From positions 2,462,345 to 2,526,344 of the forward strand of contig KL647302.1 of assembly GCA_000727475.1 (NCBI GenBank): 64,000 nucleotides of DNA. The letters run 5' to 3'. Under the pieces are notes generated by a model. It was not told the origin of the DNA and searched no databases. It saw only the letters and a list, made by a program, of their open reading frames with translations. This document shows, piece after piece, positions 12,901 to 22,580 of this stretch. The DNA is from Sarcocystis neurona. Lineage: Eukaryota > Apicomplexa > Conoidasida > Eucoccidiorida > Sarcocystidae. The position numbers and the translations under genes are program-made. The first letter of the stretch is position 1. Every line of letters starts with the position of its first letter.

Positions 12901-15142
12901 TAGGAAGACGGGAGGCTGGCGGCAGGAAATTCAGGGTAGAAAAAAAGGCTGCAGCAGATGGCCGCCACAGAGAAGGACGGAGAGAGGGAACAGCAAGAAC
13001 AGCGGCACGCAAAGCAGCAGCGAAATTTGCTGCTGCAGCAACGGTAGGAGCAGCAACCGCAGAAGCAGCAGCGGCAGCAGCGCGGTTACCCAGAGCAGTC
13101 GCATTGGGAAAGCGAGGAAGAGGATCGACAGTCGCAACGCGAGACGGAGAAGCCGCCGACGCAGCAGCAGCAGCAGCCGCGCTGCGGGCGACGTCTCTGG
13201 GGGGGGCACCTTCGTCCCGTTCACAAGCAGGAAGTGCTGACGCAGCAGAGGCAGCATCTGCAGCAACAGAAACAGCAGAAGAAAAAGAAAGGGAGATGAA
13301 AACCTCTGGTAAAAGCGGGAAGGAGGCATATTCAAACGTCTGCTGCTGCTGCTCTCGAAGTCGCTCCTGCTGCTGCTGCTTCTTCTGCCGACCTCGTCCC
13401 TGTTGTCGCTGCTGCTGCTGCTGTCGAACTCGCGGCTGCTGCTGGTGTGGCTGCATCCGCAGAAACTGCTGGTGCCGTAGACGCTCCTTCAACACCCACT
13501 GCGGGTGGCAGCCCGACTGCCGCAGTGTCCGACGCTGCTGCTGCCGTTGGTGCTGCTGTGATAGGAGCAGTTGTTGCTGCAGCGCTCCCTGCTGCTTTCG
13601 CTGTCGTCGACGGCTCTGCTGCTGTCGACTGTCCTGTTGTTGTCGACGGTCGTGCTGCTGTAGAAGCGTGAGGAGCCGCTGCTGCTGCAAGAGCCTTTGC
13701 GGCAGCTGCAGTGACTGCTGCTGCTGCTGCCGGTTAAGCGGTCCTGGCAAATGCAAATGTTGGTGAAGAGGCGTTCGCGGCAGCTGCTGCTTGTTCTGCT
13801 GCCGCTGTTGGTGCTGCACCCCGCGCTGCTGCTGCCCTCGCTGCGGGTCCTGCTGCCAATCCTGCTGCTGTCGGTGCTGCAACCGCAGCGGGCGTGTGTC
13901 TCCTTGCTGCTGTTGCTCCCCAAGCGACATAGCACTGCTGCTGTCCGCTGTTGCACGAGGAGGTACCCTAGCAAGAGGCGCAGCAGCAGCAACAGCAGCA
14001 GCTGCAGAACCCCCTGCAACAGCAACGGCAGCGCGACATGCAGCTGCGCCAGCGTCACCTGCCGGAGGTAAAGCAGCAGCAGCATCAGAGGCCTCAGGTG
14101 CAACGACAGCAGCAGCACCAGACGCCTCAAGTGTAGCGACACAAGCCGCAGCAGACGCCTGAGGTGCAGCGACACCAGCAGCACGAGAGGCCTCAGCGGC
14201 ACACGTATCATCTTGAACTGCCGCAGGATCTGCGGCAGCAGTAGTAGCGGCAGCAGCGGCAAACGGTGCAGCAGGCTTGGCGTTTCTAGCAGCAGGACCA
14301 GCAGCAGCCGAGGCAACTAGAAGAAGAGGAGGAGAAGCAACAGCAAAGAAGTAAGGGAAGCGCCTGCATGCGAGGCAGGCAGTGACAGCTTCCCGTTGGT
14401 GTCGAGATTGGCAGGTTGCCTTTCCTGCTGCGTCGTCCCAAGAAAGGGAGAAACGCTTCTCTATGGCTGGATGCGCATGCGAAAAATGTGTGGGCGGCCC
14501 CGTTGTATGCCACCAGGGAAAGCCGGGCGTAGCTGGTGCTTCACTCGGGCGCCGACGGTGTGCACCTGCTGCTGTTGCTGCTGCTGCACCTGCTGCTTCT
14601 TCCTCAAGTGCTGCACCGTTTGCTGTCGCTGCTGCGGTCCCTGCTGCTGCGGCTCGTGCTGCCGCTGTTGCTGCCCTTGGCGCTCCTGCGGTTGCTGCTG
14701 TTGGCACTGCTGCTGTTGGTGCTCTCGGCGCTGTTGCTGTAGTTGCTCCCGGCGCTGCTGCTGTAGTTGCTCTCGGCGCTGTTGCTGTTGCTGCTGCTCG
14801 CGCTGCCTCTTTTGTTCCTGCTGCTCTGTCTTCTGCTGCTGCTGTTGCTGGTAGTACGCCCCGTGCTGTTGCATGTGGTGCTCCGTCAGGGACTTCATCA
14901 GCAGGGGGTAGTGCAGCAGAAGCAGCAGCAGCAGTGAAGCGACGTGCAGGATATCGACAGAAAAATTCCGCTGCTGCTCCCGCTGCTGTGGCTGCTGTTA
15001 TTCGCTGCTTGTTCCTCTGCGTCTGCTGACTGTAGCAGCAGCTGCTGCTCCTTCTCCTCCTCGTCCGTCTCCTCGTCGTCACTTTCCCAAGAACAGCTGC
15101 TCGACGTCCTCCTGGCGCAAACAGCAACCGTCGAGTGGTCAT
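247..15142 (-). CDS. Giant Ala/Gln/Ser-rich helical-repeat protein (RAP/HPR, FASTK-like class), multi-exon
   Basis: Exons traced on the minus strand, 5' to 3': 15142-10057, 9286-~8050, 7043-6241, 5584-5552, 4900-4294, 3142-2924, 2891-2760, 2525-2475, 437-399, 367-247 (stop TAG at 247-249). Reading phase is kept at every junction from 7043 downward. The join from exon 2 to exon 3 is unresolved. Short amphipathic helical units recur between homopolymer tracts, for example [65 protein letters not shown] joined to [12 protein letters not shown], and [19 protein letters not shown]. This spacing resembles the heptatricopeptide/FASTK-like repeats of apicomplexan RAP proteins, which bind organellar RNA. 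The Arg-rich start [14 protein letters not shown] could be a mitochondrial targeting peptide. No RAP domain is visible, so the family call is an inference. The estimated length is well over 2,000 residues, mostly low complexity. Confidence 0.6.
505..2285. repeat. TATG/TACA arrays in an intron of the helical-repeat gene
   Basis: Three blocks (about 505-1020, 1130-1490 and 1680-2285) of degenerate TATGTATA/TACATA repeats with TG and CA interruptions. They yield long apparent ORFs of Tyr, Ile, His, Cys and Val on both strands, none believable. They sit between exons 8 and 9. Confidence 0.85.
2475..2525 (-). CDS. Exon 8 of the helical-repeat gene
   Basis: A strong acceptor (CCTGTCTTTCCCCGTTCAG|CGCG) opens a 51-nt exon reading [16 protein letters not shown]. 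It ends at GCCAC|GTCTTC. It enters and leaves in phase 2. The acceptor is convincing; the donor is weak. Confidence 0.45.
2560..2830. repeat. Degenerate minisatellite with AGTAGACACG core
   Basis: About five copies of a 45-75 bp unit carrying GAAGTAGACACGACGCCAAGG-like cores (near 2568, 2608, 2668, 2727, 2776 and 2816). It overlaps the end of exon 7 and the following intron of the helical-repeat gene. Related AGTAGACAC motifs recur near 24895 and 34910. Confidence 0.7.
2760..3142 (-). CDS. Exons 6 and 7 of the helical-repeat gene, split by a ~30-nt gap
   Basis: Exon 6 (3142-2924) starts at the acceptor CTGCCTGCAG|ACTGCG and encodes [20 protein letters not shown] and [19 protein letters not shown]. 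The frame then closes, but a second frame resumes with [20 protein letters not shown] and SLWNRFF, clearly the same repeat pattern. A junction CTCCC|GTATGC...GCAGCAG|CCAC restores the phase with an intron of 29-32 nt. A sequencing indel is the alternative. Exon 7 can end at GTGT|GTATCT (2760), inside a minisatellite, which keeps phase 2. Confidence 0.5.
3294..3545. repeat. C-rich minisatellite (CAATCACCACCC core)
   Basis: More than ten degenerate copies of a roughly 16-bp unit TTCAATCACCACCCC / CTGCAATCACCACC. The strand bias is strong (C-rich on plus). It lies in the intron upstream of exon 6 of the helical-repeat gene. Confidence 0.75.
4294..4900 (-). CDS. Exon 5 of the helical-repeat gene (Gln-rich)
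   Basis: It starts at the acceptor GCGCCATCAG|AGGGCC and ends at the donor TTCGGCAG|GTGCGT. The length of 607 nt moves phase 1 to phase 2. It begins [20 protein letters not shown], passes through several poly-Gln runs, and ends [12 protein letters not shown]. That end joins in frame to [20 protein letters not shown] of the next exon to complete a helical repeat. Confidence 0.6.
5552..5584 (-). CDS. 33-nt microexon of the helical-repeat gene
   Basis: It lies between the acceptor CTGCTCTTTTTAAG|GAAC and the donor GGCAG|GTGCGG. It is exactly 33 nt, so phase 1 is preserved on both sides. With its neighbours it reads [27 protein letters not shown], a smooth helical unit across two introns. In the other frame it could read [11 protein letters not shown], but that does not join the flanking exons. 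Confidence 0.5.
5905..8030. repeat. TATATGTA arrays flanking exon 3 of the helical-repeat gene
   Basis: AT-rich TACATATATG arrays at about 5905-6160, 7130-7560 and 7920-8030, on both sides of the Ser-rich exon at 6241-7043. A C/T-rich block on plus (7660-7860) separates the last two. I see no coding support in these arrays. Confidence 0.75.
6241..7043 (-). CDS. Exon 3 of the helical-repeat gene (Ser-rich, then a helical unit)
   Basis: The acceptor is strong (TTTGCCTTTTTGCAG|AAGG) and the donor is TTCTTCC|GTACGA. The exon is 803 nt long, entering in phase 2 and leaving in phase 1. It encodes a Gln6 run, a long Ser/Gly-rich stretch, a charged Arg/Glu segment ([18 protein letters not shown]), and then [14 protein letters not shown] followed by [20 protein letters not shown]. 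The last part is one of the clearest FASTK/HPR-like helical units in the gene. Confidence 0.6.
8050..9286 (-). CDS. Exon 2 of the helical-repeat gene, including three 33-residue repeats
   Basis: The acceptor CTGCTGCTGCAG|CAGGTG at 9287 gives the two bases needed by the phase-1 end of exon 1. It opens a frame that runs through an Ala-rich stretch, then [39 protein letters not shown] and the helix [20 protein letters not shown] near 8.8 kb. It continues through three copies of a 99-bp unit to a stop at 8022. The true 3' splice donor was not found. It must be in phase 2 to join the next exon, and could lie before, inside or after the 99-bp repeats. Confidence 0.45.
8381..8677. repeat. Three tandem copies of a 99-bp unit
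   Basis: CCTGGGGTGTACGTACACCG starts at 8381, 8480 and 8579, an exact 99-bp period. Copies 2 and 3 are nearly identical and copy 1 is more diverged. Because 99 is a multiple of three, all frames stay open. In the frame of exon 2 each copy gives a 33-residue unit containing [19 protein letters not shown]. Confidence 0.9.
10057..15142 (-). CDS. Exon 1 of the helical-repeat gene (5.1 kb, low-complexity rich)
   Basis: A single open frame of about 1,690 codons. It carries helical blocks separated by poly-Ala, poly-Ser and poly-Gln tracts. Blocks with ordinary composition lie at about 12.9, 12.5, 12.2, 11.3, 10.7 and 10.2 kb. All are in the same frame, which argues that this is one exon. A donor CAG|GTGACA ends it at 10057 in phase 1, shortly before the frame's stop at 10001. 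The start is uncertain. An alternative frame from ATG 15191 has an acidic stretch ([15 protein letters not shown]), and another frame at 14461-14898 is Gln-rich with Glu, Arg and His. The annotated N-terminus may therefore be wrong. Confidence 0.55.
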
Positions 15143-15229
15143 CTTCCCACCTGCTCGTTGCTGCTGCTGCTACTCCCGTTAATTCTCCCAAAAGTCTCCG
15201 TCTCTACCTTCTCTGTGTCTCTGTCTATC

Positions 15230-15770
15230 TACCTACACACATATATGTCCGCGCAAACGTACTACGAGAGAGACACAGAGCTGGGGACAAATACATCTAC
15301 ATACATATAAAAATAGGGGAGAAGAGAAGGTTTAGGTATATATTAGTATTAACAGGAAGAAGAAAGAGACTTGCCATTACAGTACACCACAGGAAGTACA
15401 GAAACGTGTCAAGAAACACGTATATTTCTTTGTCTGGCCGTATGCGTATATGTATATACACACATAGATTATATTGTATATATATATATTATATTGCATA
15501 TTATACGTATTTATATATGTATATACGTATTATAATATATATTGGATATGTGTGTGTGTATACATATATATGTGTATCTTTTCTTTTATTATATATATAT
15601 ATATAATACATTAGGTATTATATATTTAGGCTGCACGTGCGTGACTGTATGATATAAAGCAATATATAGACAGACACCTATATAGTTTACATTATATATT
15701 GTACATCTTTCTATCACGTATTACATATTATATATTGAGGCGGCACGTGCAGATAGGCCCTGCTGCAAGG
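15230..15770. repeat. AT-rich TATATA block upstream of the helical-repeat gene
   Basis: Very AT-rich sequence with TATATATTATAT and TACATATA runs between the start of the helical-repeat gene and the 3' end of the next minus-strand gene. It would hold the promoter of the first gene and the 3' UTR of the second. I see no specific element. Confidence 0.6.
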
Positions 15771-15933
15771 TGGTGCTCGCGTGTGCCGCTGGAGACCGAC
15801 CACACAGATGCAGCCACAGACCTGTTGCTCCCTCCTTTATTTTGCTCGTGGTCCTGCCGCTGCCTCTTCTGTTGATAGATCTACGTTTCTCCTGACGTGC
15901 TACCCTGGGGGGAATCCCATTATCGTGAGAGAT

Positions 15934-16690
15934 CTACTGATGCTTCTCTGTCTTCTGCTGTTGCTGGTACTGCTGGAGGGGTGTCCGGCTCTCGCAGCTC
16001 CTCTCCCCCCTCCCCACACGGCCCGTTGCGTTCCTAACACAAAACGGTTCCGTTCGGACGCTTTTGACTCTCCTCCTACCGCTGCTGCCGCTGCCTCTCT
16101 TCCTCTCTGCTGCTCGTAGGCAGAACCGCCGGCGCCGCTCCTGGTGGTGTTTTGTTGACGCCGCTCTCTTCTGGCGTAGAAAAGAGAGACACACACACAC
16201 ACCTAGCGTCTCCTCTCTCCGCGTGCTGCTGGATGAGGTGCAGCAGCTTCTGCTGCTGCTGCTGTTGCAGTTGTTTGGACGCGCCAGCTGCTGTTTCATT
16301 GCTGTGCTCCACATGCTCCTCCTCCTGCTCTACCCCGCTGTTGTCTGCTGCTTCTCCAAGTCTAGCTGCGCGCTTCTGGCCTGGCGAGCTGCTGCTCTCC
16401 GGACCATGTGAGCAGCAGCCTTTTGCGAGGGGAGTGCTGCGACGCGCTCGCCAAGAGTGTGCTGCAGTGGATCATCTTCTAAAGAGAGCGGCAGAAAGTT
16501 GCTACTGCTGTTGCTGCTGCTGCTGTTACTTCTGCTGCTGTTGCTGCTGCTGTTGCTGCTGCTGTTGCTGCTGCTGCCGTCGCTCCTGCCGCTGCGGTGC
16601 TCCTGGTGCTGTCGCGCTGCCGCTGCAGCGGTTCGATGTGTGGCTGGTCAACTGCAATACGATCTACAGCAGTAGCGCCAGCAGGAAAAA
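15934..16690 (-). CDS. Hypothetical protein, 3' exons (poly-Gln/poly-Ala)
   Basis: The last exon is 16075-15934 (stop at 15934-15936), reading RRVKSVRTEPFCVRN and ending YQQQQKTEKHQ. It joins in phase 2 to 16375-16203, which reads GEAADNSGVEQEEHVEHSNE, then QLQQQQQQKLLHLIQQHAE. The signals are GCTAG|GTGTGT and GCGGTAG|GAGG. Upstream, two more coding-like blocks (FLPLSLEDDPLQHTLGERV near 16480, and RIAVDQPHIEPLQRQRDST near 16640 after a strong polypyrimidine acceptor) lie in shifted frames. The gene probably continues upstream, but mini-introns or indels in CAG tracts obscure it. No domain was recognised. Function is unknown. Confidence 0.5.
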
Positions 16691-16699
16691 AGAAAGGAA

Positions 16700-19600
16700 A
16701 ACGTTGTGGGGTGGAGTGATTATGCCAGGAACACGCGTCACCAGAGAGACCGGCAGCAGCCGAATACATACGGCTTTCTCTTCACATGTGATGCTTGAGT
16801 GACGAGGGGCGCCGCTCTCCTTCGTGTGGTCGCCTTGTACCAAAGAGACTGCTGGACGAGCTGCTGTCCTCCTGCTTCTTTGCAGCACCCCTTTTGTTCC
16901 TATTGCCGCTGCTACTGCTTCAGCTACTGCTGCTGCCGTGGCTGGTGCTACGGGTGCTCTGTTGCTCAGCTGCTTTGCCGCTTTTGCTCCTGCCTTGGCT
17001 GCTCGGGTCGTGCCTCAGCTGCTGCTGCCGTCCTTTGGCGGGCTGCTGGTGGTCGCTGTGCTGCAGAGGCGCGGGGCGAGCTGGCGGCACGGGGACGGCC
17101 TGGGCGTGTTGCTGCTGCTACTCTGCGCGGCCCGGCATGTGGGGTCATTCACGCCGCACCTGCTGCTGGGGTGCCGCTGCCTGCCTCTGCTGCTGTAACT
17201 GCGGTGTGGATGCTGCTGCTACTGTTGATTCACGCTGAAGCTTCGCTCTTTGTCTGTGTGGAACGGTAAATTCTGTCAGACACGAGGAGTGAACGGGAAG
17301 GAGAACAATGAAACAGGTCTGTCCTCAGATGCTTTACCAGAAAATTCGCGGAGGACGGCCTCGTGCAGTTTCTCGTCCACGGGAACTCCCGAAATCTAAG
17401 AACTACGTTTAAATTGGGTCCTTTACACAGAAACAGTGCTACTGGTTTTGAAAAACCCAGAAGACAGACACTAAGGTGGTGCCGACGTTAACGATGTTAC
17501 GATTTCTTTATGTCTATCATACTTGAAAGTCCGTGCGCCTACAAAGAAAAATATCTGCTCCACTTACAACATGTGTGTGTCGAATCGCATTCGAACTGAG
17601 TCAGTTATATATATATATATATGTATATCCTCCTCCCTCAGATGCTATACAGGTACGTAGTGTATGTGTCTGTACCAGTGGGTGGAGACATCATATTCCC
17701 CCGGTTCGTCTTACGTGAATCTTAAGAATCCTCCCGGGTGCCTCTCTACGCACGTATATATATATATATATAAATATATATTCTACCAATATATGTAGCC
17801 GCGTGTCCGTCTATCTGTGTGACACTCTACACAATTCTATATTTGGCTGTCCAACGCTCTCTCTTTCTGTATCTCCCCGAATGATATATGTGTGCCTATG
17901 GGTAGATGAGTGTATTACTACTGTATATGCCTTCCTTCTGTCGTGAAGTGTGTCGGAAAAAGATCCACTTTTTTTTCGCTGTCGTACTGCTGGATGAAGT
18001 TAGCGTTAGAGGAACTGCAGCGAGGGTGCAGACAGAAGAAGGCACTCTTCCTTACGCGTGACCGGCCCGCTAAAAAAGGAAAAGTGCAAGCCTTCAAAAG
18101 TCCGCCTCTCTCGTTTTCGGCGTGGAAAGTACATCTCTGCGTGCCTAAATTCCCGCACTCGCACAGTCTCCCCCAGACACAAAAAAACATACGTATCCGC
18201 GTTGATATGGTTGTCTTCGTCTGTATTGGTCGTCTGTGTGCGGGATTGATAGACCGGGTTCGTGTAGACAATACGCTAAACTATTACGTACGGGTGGATA
18301 GAAGTGTCCACATACATATAGTGAGAGAAAGAGGGAGAGAGATACGTGTATGAGTAGGTGTCTATATATATATATATGTGAGAGAGGTAGATGCATGCGT
18401 ACAAGATTGCTGATTAGCGTACGCAGAAACATACGGCGATTTGCCTATATGTGTGCTTTCCTCTGGTGCACAGACGTGGATGCCCGTGTGTGTGTTATCT
18501 GGAACAAATTATTGCACAGAAGGTAGCTCTGCACATGGACACTCCCAACTAGATCACGGGAATTTTTTTTTGAGATTGAGCATTGTTTTGTGCATTTGAA
18601 GTTCAAGTGTTGATCAGAAACATGACTTATCGTGGACGCAGACACTTGCCGCACTAAGCTTGTCAAAAGAGAGAAGCCTGAGCGATTGCTGCCGCTTCTA
18701 CAAATAAAATGTCTTCCCGAACACACACTTCCACTTCCAACAAAGAGGGGTCATTTGTGCAAGAAAAATTTCCCCAAATTTCAGAGGACTCCACGGAGGC
18801 TTTCTCGTTTAAAAACAGTAGTTCCTCACCGCATCCTCAGCACGCATTTCTAGTACGCTACAAAAGGGAGTTCCACACTGTGCTGACTAAACTCCTTTGA
18901 GGAACACGCATTCAGGAAACCAGTTCTTTTGTTAGTCACTACATTTTCTTCTGTAGAGACAGGGACTGCCCTGCGGGAATGCTCAATCGCAGTGAATGCT
19001 GAGACTTGCGAGGGAAAGATTTTTTTTTCCCAGCACAACGGGACTCTAGAAACAATGATTTCCACCGACGACCTGTTTTCAACGTGACAAAAAGGAAGTG
19101 GTGTAAGACCGCGGTGACATCGGCGTACGACAATTGTGTACATTTGCATACTCCTTCCACCGTGCATAGAGAGAGCGTTACTTCGGGCGTCGGTGGAGAT
19201 GCGTGTCGTCAAGTTCTTCACCGGAAAAGTCAGATTCTGAAAAAAGCCCTTGTTCGGTTGTAACACACGATCTACTCTATTATTTTTCGTTGCTTTCGAC
19301 TCCTCACTCGTTTTCGTGGGATATACTAGACAGGACACAGTATCTCTGTCTCTTCGCGCATTCCTGGGACTGAAAAGGAAGGAGTGTACCGGCAGACAAT
19401 TTGCTGGGACGTTTGCTCTGCTTTCTGATGAAAACGGGGAGTCGGTGACTAGGGGATCTGTACTCAGTCGGCAACGCAGAGCAGGCACCTCCACGCAGCA
19501 CGGGGGAAATGGAAAAACGTCGTGTGTTTGCTTCGCAGGGGAAGTAGGCGCACACGAGGGGTAGTTGTCAAAAAAAGATTCTTCACCTTGCTAGAGATGC

Positions 19601-20190
19601 ATAAAACGCGCTGCTTGTGAAACGACTCCAGTAATGTGGTGTCTCATCGTGTGAGATGTGTAGAGCGTATGACACAACCATATCTTCAAAGCTGTAAGTA
19701 ACGAAATTTGTGTATTGGCGGATTCGCTTGCTCTACCTTATTTATAGAAACGTGCGCGATACAACGGTACCTCCATCCAAAGTAGGGTCGATACAGATAG
19801 AGGGATGGAGGAAGTTAAAGTTTTTCATTTTATGCGTTCATTGTTCATTGTTTATCCACTCGCACCAACGTCAGCAGCGACGCACGACAGCTGTTTCTTT
19901 TGCCGGCACGTGTATACTGACAGATGGAGCCACAGCCCATCTTCTTTCTCGTGTGAAGTTATTACTTCCTCGGGGGTTCACGGTGCAGCAGTGACAGCAA
20001 CGGAAAGTGTTGCAACATAAGAAATGGACACCTTATTGTTAAACCAGGATCAACGTTATCGAAGCACGCAAAGAGAAGATGATAAGGGTTCACCTGCCTT
20101 AAACTGTCTACAAGTGTGGTAAGTACTAGGTTGTAGAAGGGAAACAGCTGCTAGGCCTTGACGCTCTTCTTGTAATTACAGAAACGATAA
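16700..20190. other. Transition into a gene-poor segment
   Basis: From 16.8 to 17.25 kb there are CTG tracts whose coding status is unclear. Beyond 17.3 kb the CAG tracts disappear and composition becomes balanced, with short stop-interrupted ORFs on both strands. Small TATATA blocks lie at 17600 and 17755. No RNA gene or recognisable coding exon was found. Confidence 0.5.
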
Positions 20191-20197
20191 CTCCGAC

Positions 20198-20660
20198 TTA
20201 ATTTTTACTGTTGTTAGTATTTGTCGAGAGAGTGCAGTCATTAGTACTTCCACAACCAATGCCATCTCTCTCACTACTCTGGTCTCTGACTATTACGAAT
20301 ACTCTAGTTGTCACAATCAGGATTGTTGTTAATTGAGTAACTGTTTCTTGAGTATCCCGACTGACACTACTATTATCAAACCCGTCGATGCCGCTGCTTG
20401 TTCTCATGCTGTCCGTGACCTGCTGTACTAAACCTTTACAGCCACTACTAGGTGGAACACTACGACCGATAAACCAGCAGCAGCTGCCAACGCTGCTGAA
20501 AGTGCTGCCAGTGTGCAACTCGTTTTCTTCCTCATCCTCTTCCGACGACTTAAAAGACCCTGTTTTCTCGCTAGGTGACAGCTGAAGATGCGTCTCCCTG
20601 CAGATATGCCCAGCCTTTGTACCAGGAAAGTGTGTAGAGAGAATTCGACTTTACAGGCTG
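20198..20660 (-). CDS. Uncharacterised gene-like ORF or remnant in the gene-poor segment
   Basis: A minus-strand frame stays open for about 150 codons to a stop at 20198. It has an acidic Ser/Glu patch (SFKSSEEDEEENELH), then CCWFIGRSVPPSSGCKGLVQ, and a Thr/Ser-rich tail ending TNTNNSKN. There is an internal ATG near the middle but none at the start, so it would be an exon or a decayed gene. Composition is less repetitive than in flanking genes. No family was recognised. Confidence 0.25.
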
Positions 20661-20689
20661 TCAACAATAAGTCTGTGTGCTAATCAAGT

Positions 20690-21310
20690 GAGCCCACTGG
20701 CTCGGTTGGACGCGACCATCCCATTCGGCTGGGTCATCGTATCCTTTAAGCACCTCTTGTCTTTGACAGACAGGATCTGTAAAGAAGAGTCTATTTCCCT
20801 GACAGAGTCGGCCTCGGTCGCACGCCAGTTGCATGTTACTAAGTCGTCTGTATCACATCAACTTCCCGATGTTTACTGGACAGACAACACTGTAGACACC
20901 CTCTCTGTACGCAGGTGCCCCCTCTTCATAAACCCTGGATAGGCTGACTATCCTTGAGATTCTCCATCTGCATCTTAAGCGTTTGCAGCCGCAGGCGTTG
21001 GGGAGTCGCCACAGAGCACTTGTTCTTTAGTCCTTCAAGAAATACACGTGAGAAATATTTCCACGCACGTTCTTCATAATCGCGCACATGTTCTTCCGTA
21101 TTGTGTCCCCCTGGTTCTCCCTTTCTTCATCTCAGCACCTGGCGTGTTCCTGCCCCAGTGGGCTCTCACAAGGAGCTGCAAAGGCTTGCTTGCACCCAAC
21201 GAACCACCTACAGGCATTTCTGCGTTTGCTTGACGGCGCAGCTGTGGATTTTCAGCTTACTTGTTGACACCCTCATGCTGGTGTGGTGGCACATGGGACT
21301 GCATGCCCCG
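20690..21310. other. Gene-poor sequence, nothing recognised
   Basis: Non-repetitive sequence with only short ORFs on either strand and no homology I can recognise. Confidence 0.5.
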
Positions 21311-21314
21311 ATAC

Positions 21315-21454
21315 ATGCAAACACACACACATACGTAGGAGTACGTCTACATGCACATATATATGTTTACACAACTACCTACCTGTGGTATGTTTGCCCA
21401 CATCTTTTGCCCACATGGAAACAAACACATATACGTATGTGTACGTATACATGC

Positions 21455-21487
<33 letters not shown>

Positions 21488-21800
21488 CAAGTGCCTATCT
21501 GTAGGATGTTTGCGCACATGTTTCATCCGCCTGGAAACAAACACACATGTACGTCTACATGCACATAGATGTATATATATATATACACACACTTACCTAT
21601 CTGCAGTATGTGTCTGTAGTAGTTGCGCCAATATTTTATATACATTGAAACAGACACACGTATGTAGACGTACGTATACAGAGACATATGTATATATAAA
21701 CATATATATATACATATATAAACATATATATATATATACATACGTGTACACACACTTACCTACCTGTAGTGTGTTCGCATACATGTCTTGTCCAAACGGA
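21315..21800. repeat. Degenerate satellite, about four copies of a 100-160 bp unit
   Basis: The core TACCTACCTGTGGTATGTTTGCCCACAT recurs near 21379, 21495, 21594 and 21758. GGAAACAAACACA recurs near 21415, 21532 and 21647. TATATA stretches of variable length separate the cores and account for the irregular period. Confidence 0.75.
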
Positions 21801-21929
21801 AGTGTGCAACGGCTACGACGGTGGCCCAAGCTGCTACTGTGTGATGGGTTCTGTGTGTATCTCATTGTGAAGAGTGTCTGTGTATGTATGAATACAAGTC
21901 TTTGTGTGCGTGTGTGTAAAGCTTGCATT

Positions 21930-22580
21930 TCTTGAGTGCCGTGTGTGTGTGTGTGTGTTGTGTCTGTGTTGTGTGTGTTTATGTGTGGCTGATCGTCTGC
22001 CTCGACTTTCGTACGTATTCCAGTACAACAGGATGCAGGATCGTAAGTATACCGTCTCATAACGAATACGGAAGGACGTGTGCACACGCGGTATTGATGT
22101 CTGAACGCGCTAGGGTCACAGAGTCATGACCCTCTGTGGCACTGTGACAGCTCCACGTCCACCTCTGCGTAGCCCTCATACGGGAGCACGTTGGAGGCGT
22201 AAGAAGCTTCTGTGTGGCTGTCTGCGCATGCAGAAGCGAGAGGACTCTCTTTCACGTGGAGATAATCGTGCCACAAATGACGGCCTCCGGAGACTCGCAC
22301 AGATTTCATCATACGTGATCGAGGACACCGACACACGCTTTCCACGTATACTTTTGAAAAGGCACATACTTTTGTGTGCAGGGTCTCTGTCTGCGTGAAC
22401 GCGTTATTATTTCACCGTTATACAGCCAGAGAATAGTAATCTACCTATGTTTGCGTGAGTGCGCGCGACGCGGGCAACACGTCCCGTAGACGTACGCGGC
22501 AGTCCCTTCCCTTCTACAGCGAGTCACAAACAATACACACACACGCACATTCACACGAAGATACCTGCTTCTACACGCAC
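21930..22580. other. Gene-poor sequence with a GT-rich run
   Basis: A GTGTGTGT microsatellite around 21942-21990 is followed by plain sequence with no credible ORF. Confidence 0.5.

Noticed and set aside
11571..13766. Plus-strand ORFs rich in Gln, Ala, Ser or Cys
   Set aside because: They are antisense to exon 1 of the helical-repeat gene, whose minus frame carries the regular helical units.
15940..16119. Plus-strand ORF with a textbook-looking signal peptide ([19 protein letters not shown])
   Set aside because: It is the antisense of a Gln/Ser-rich minus-strand exon whose splice phases work. Leu/Cys/Ala-rich antisense frames of CAG tracts mimic signal peptides throughout this window.
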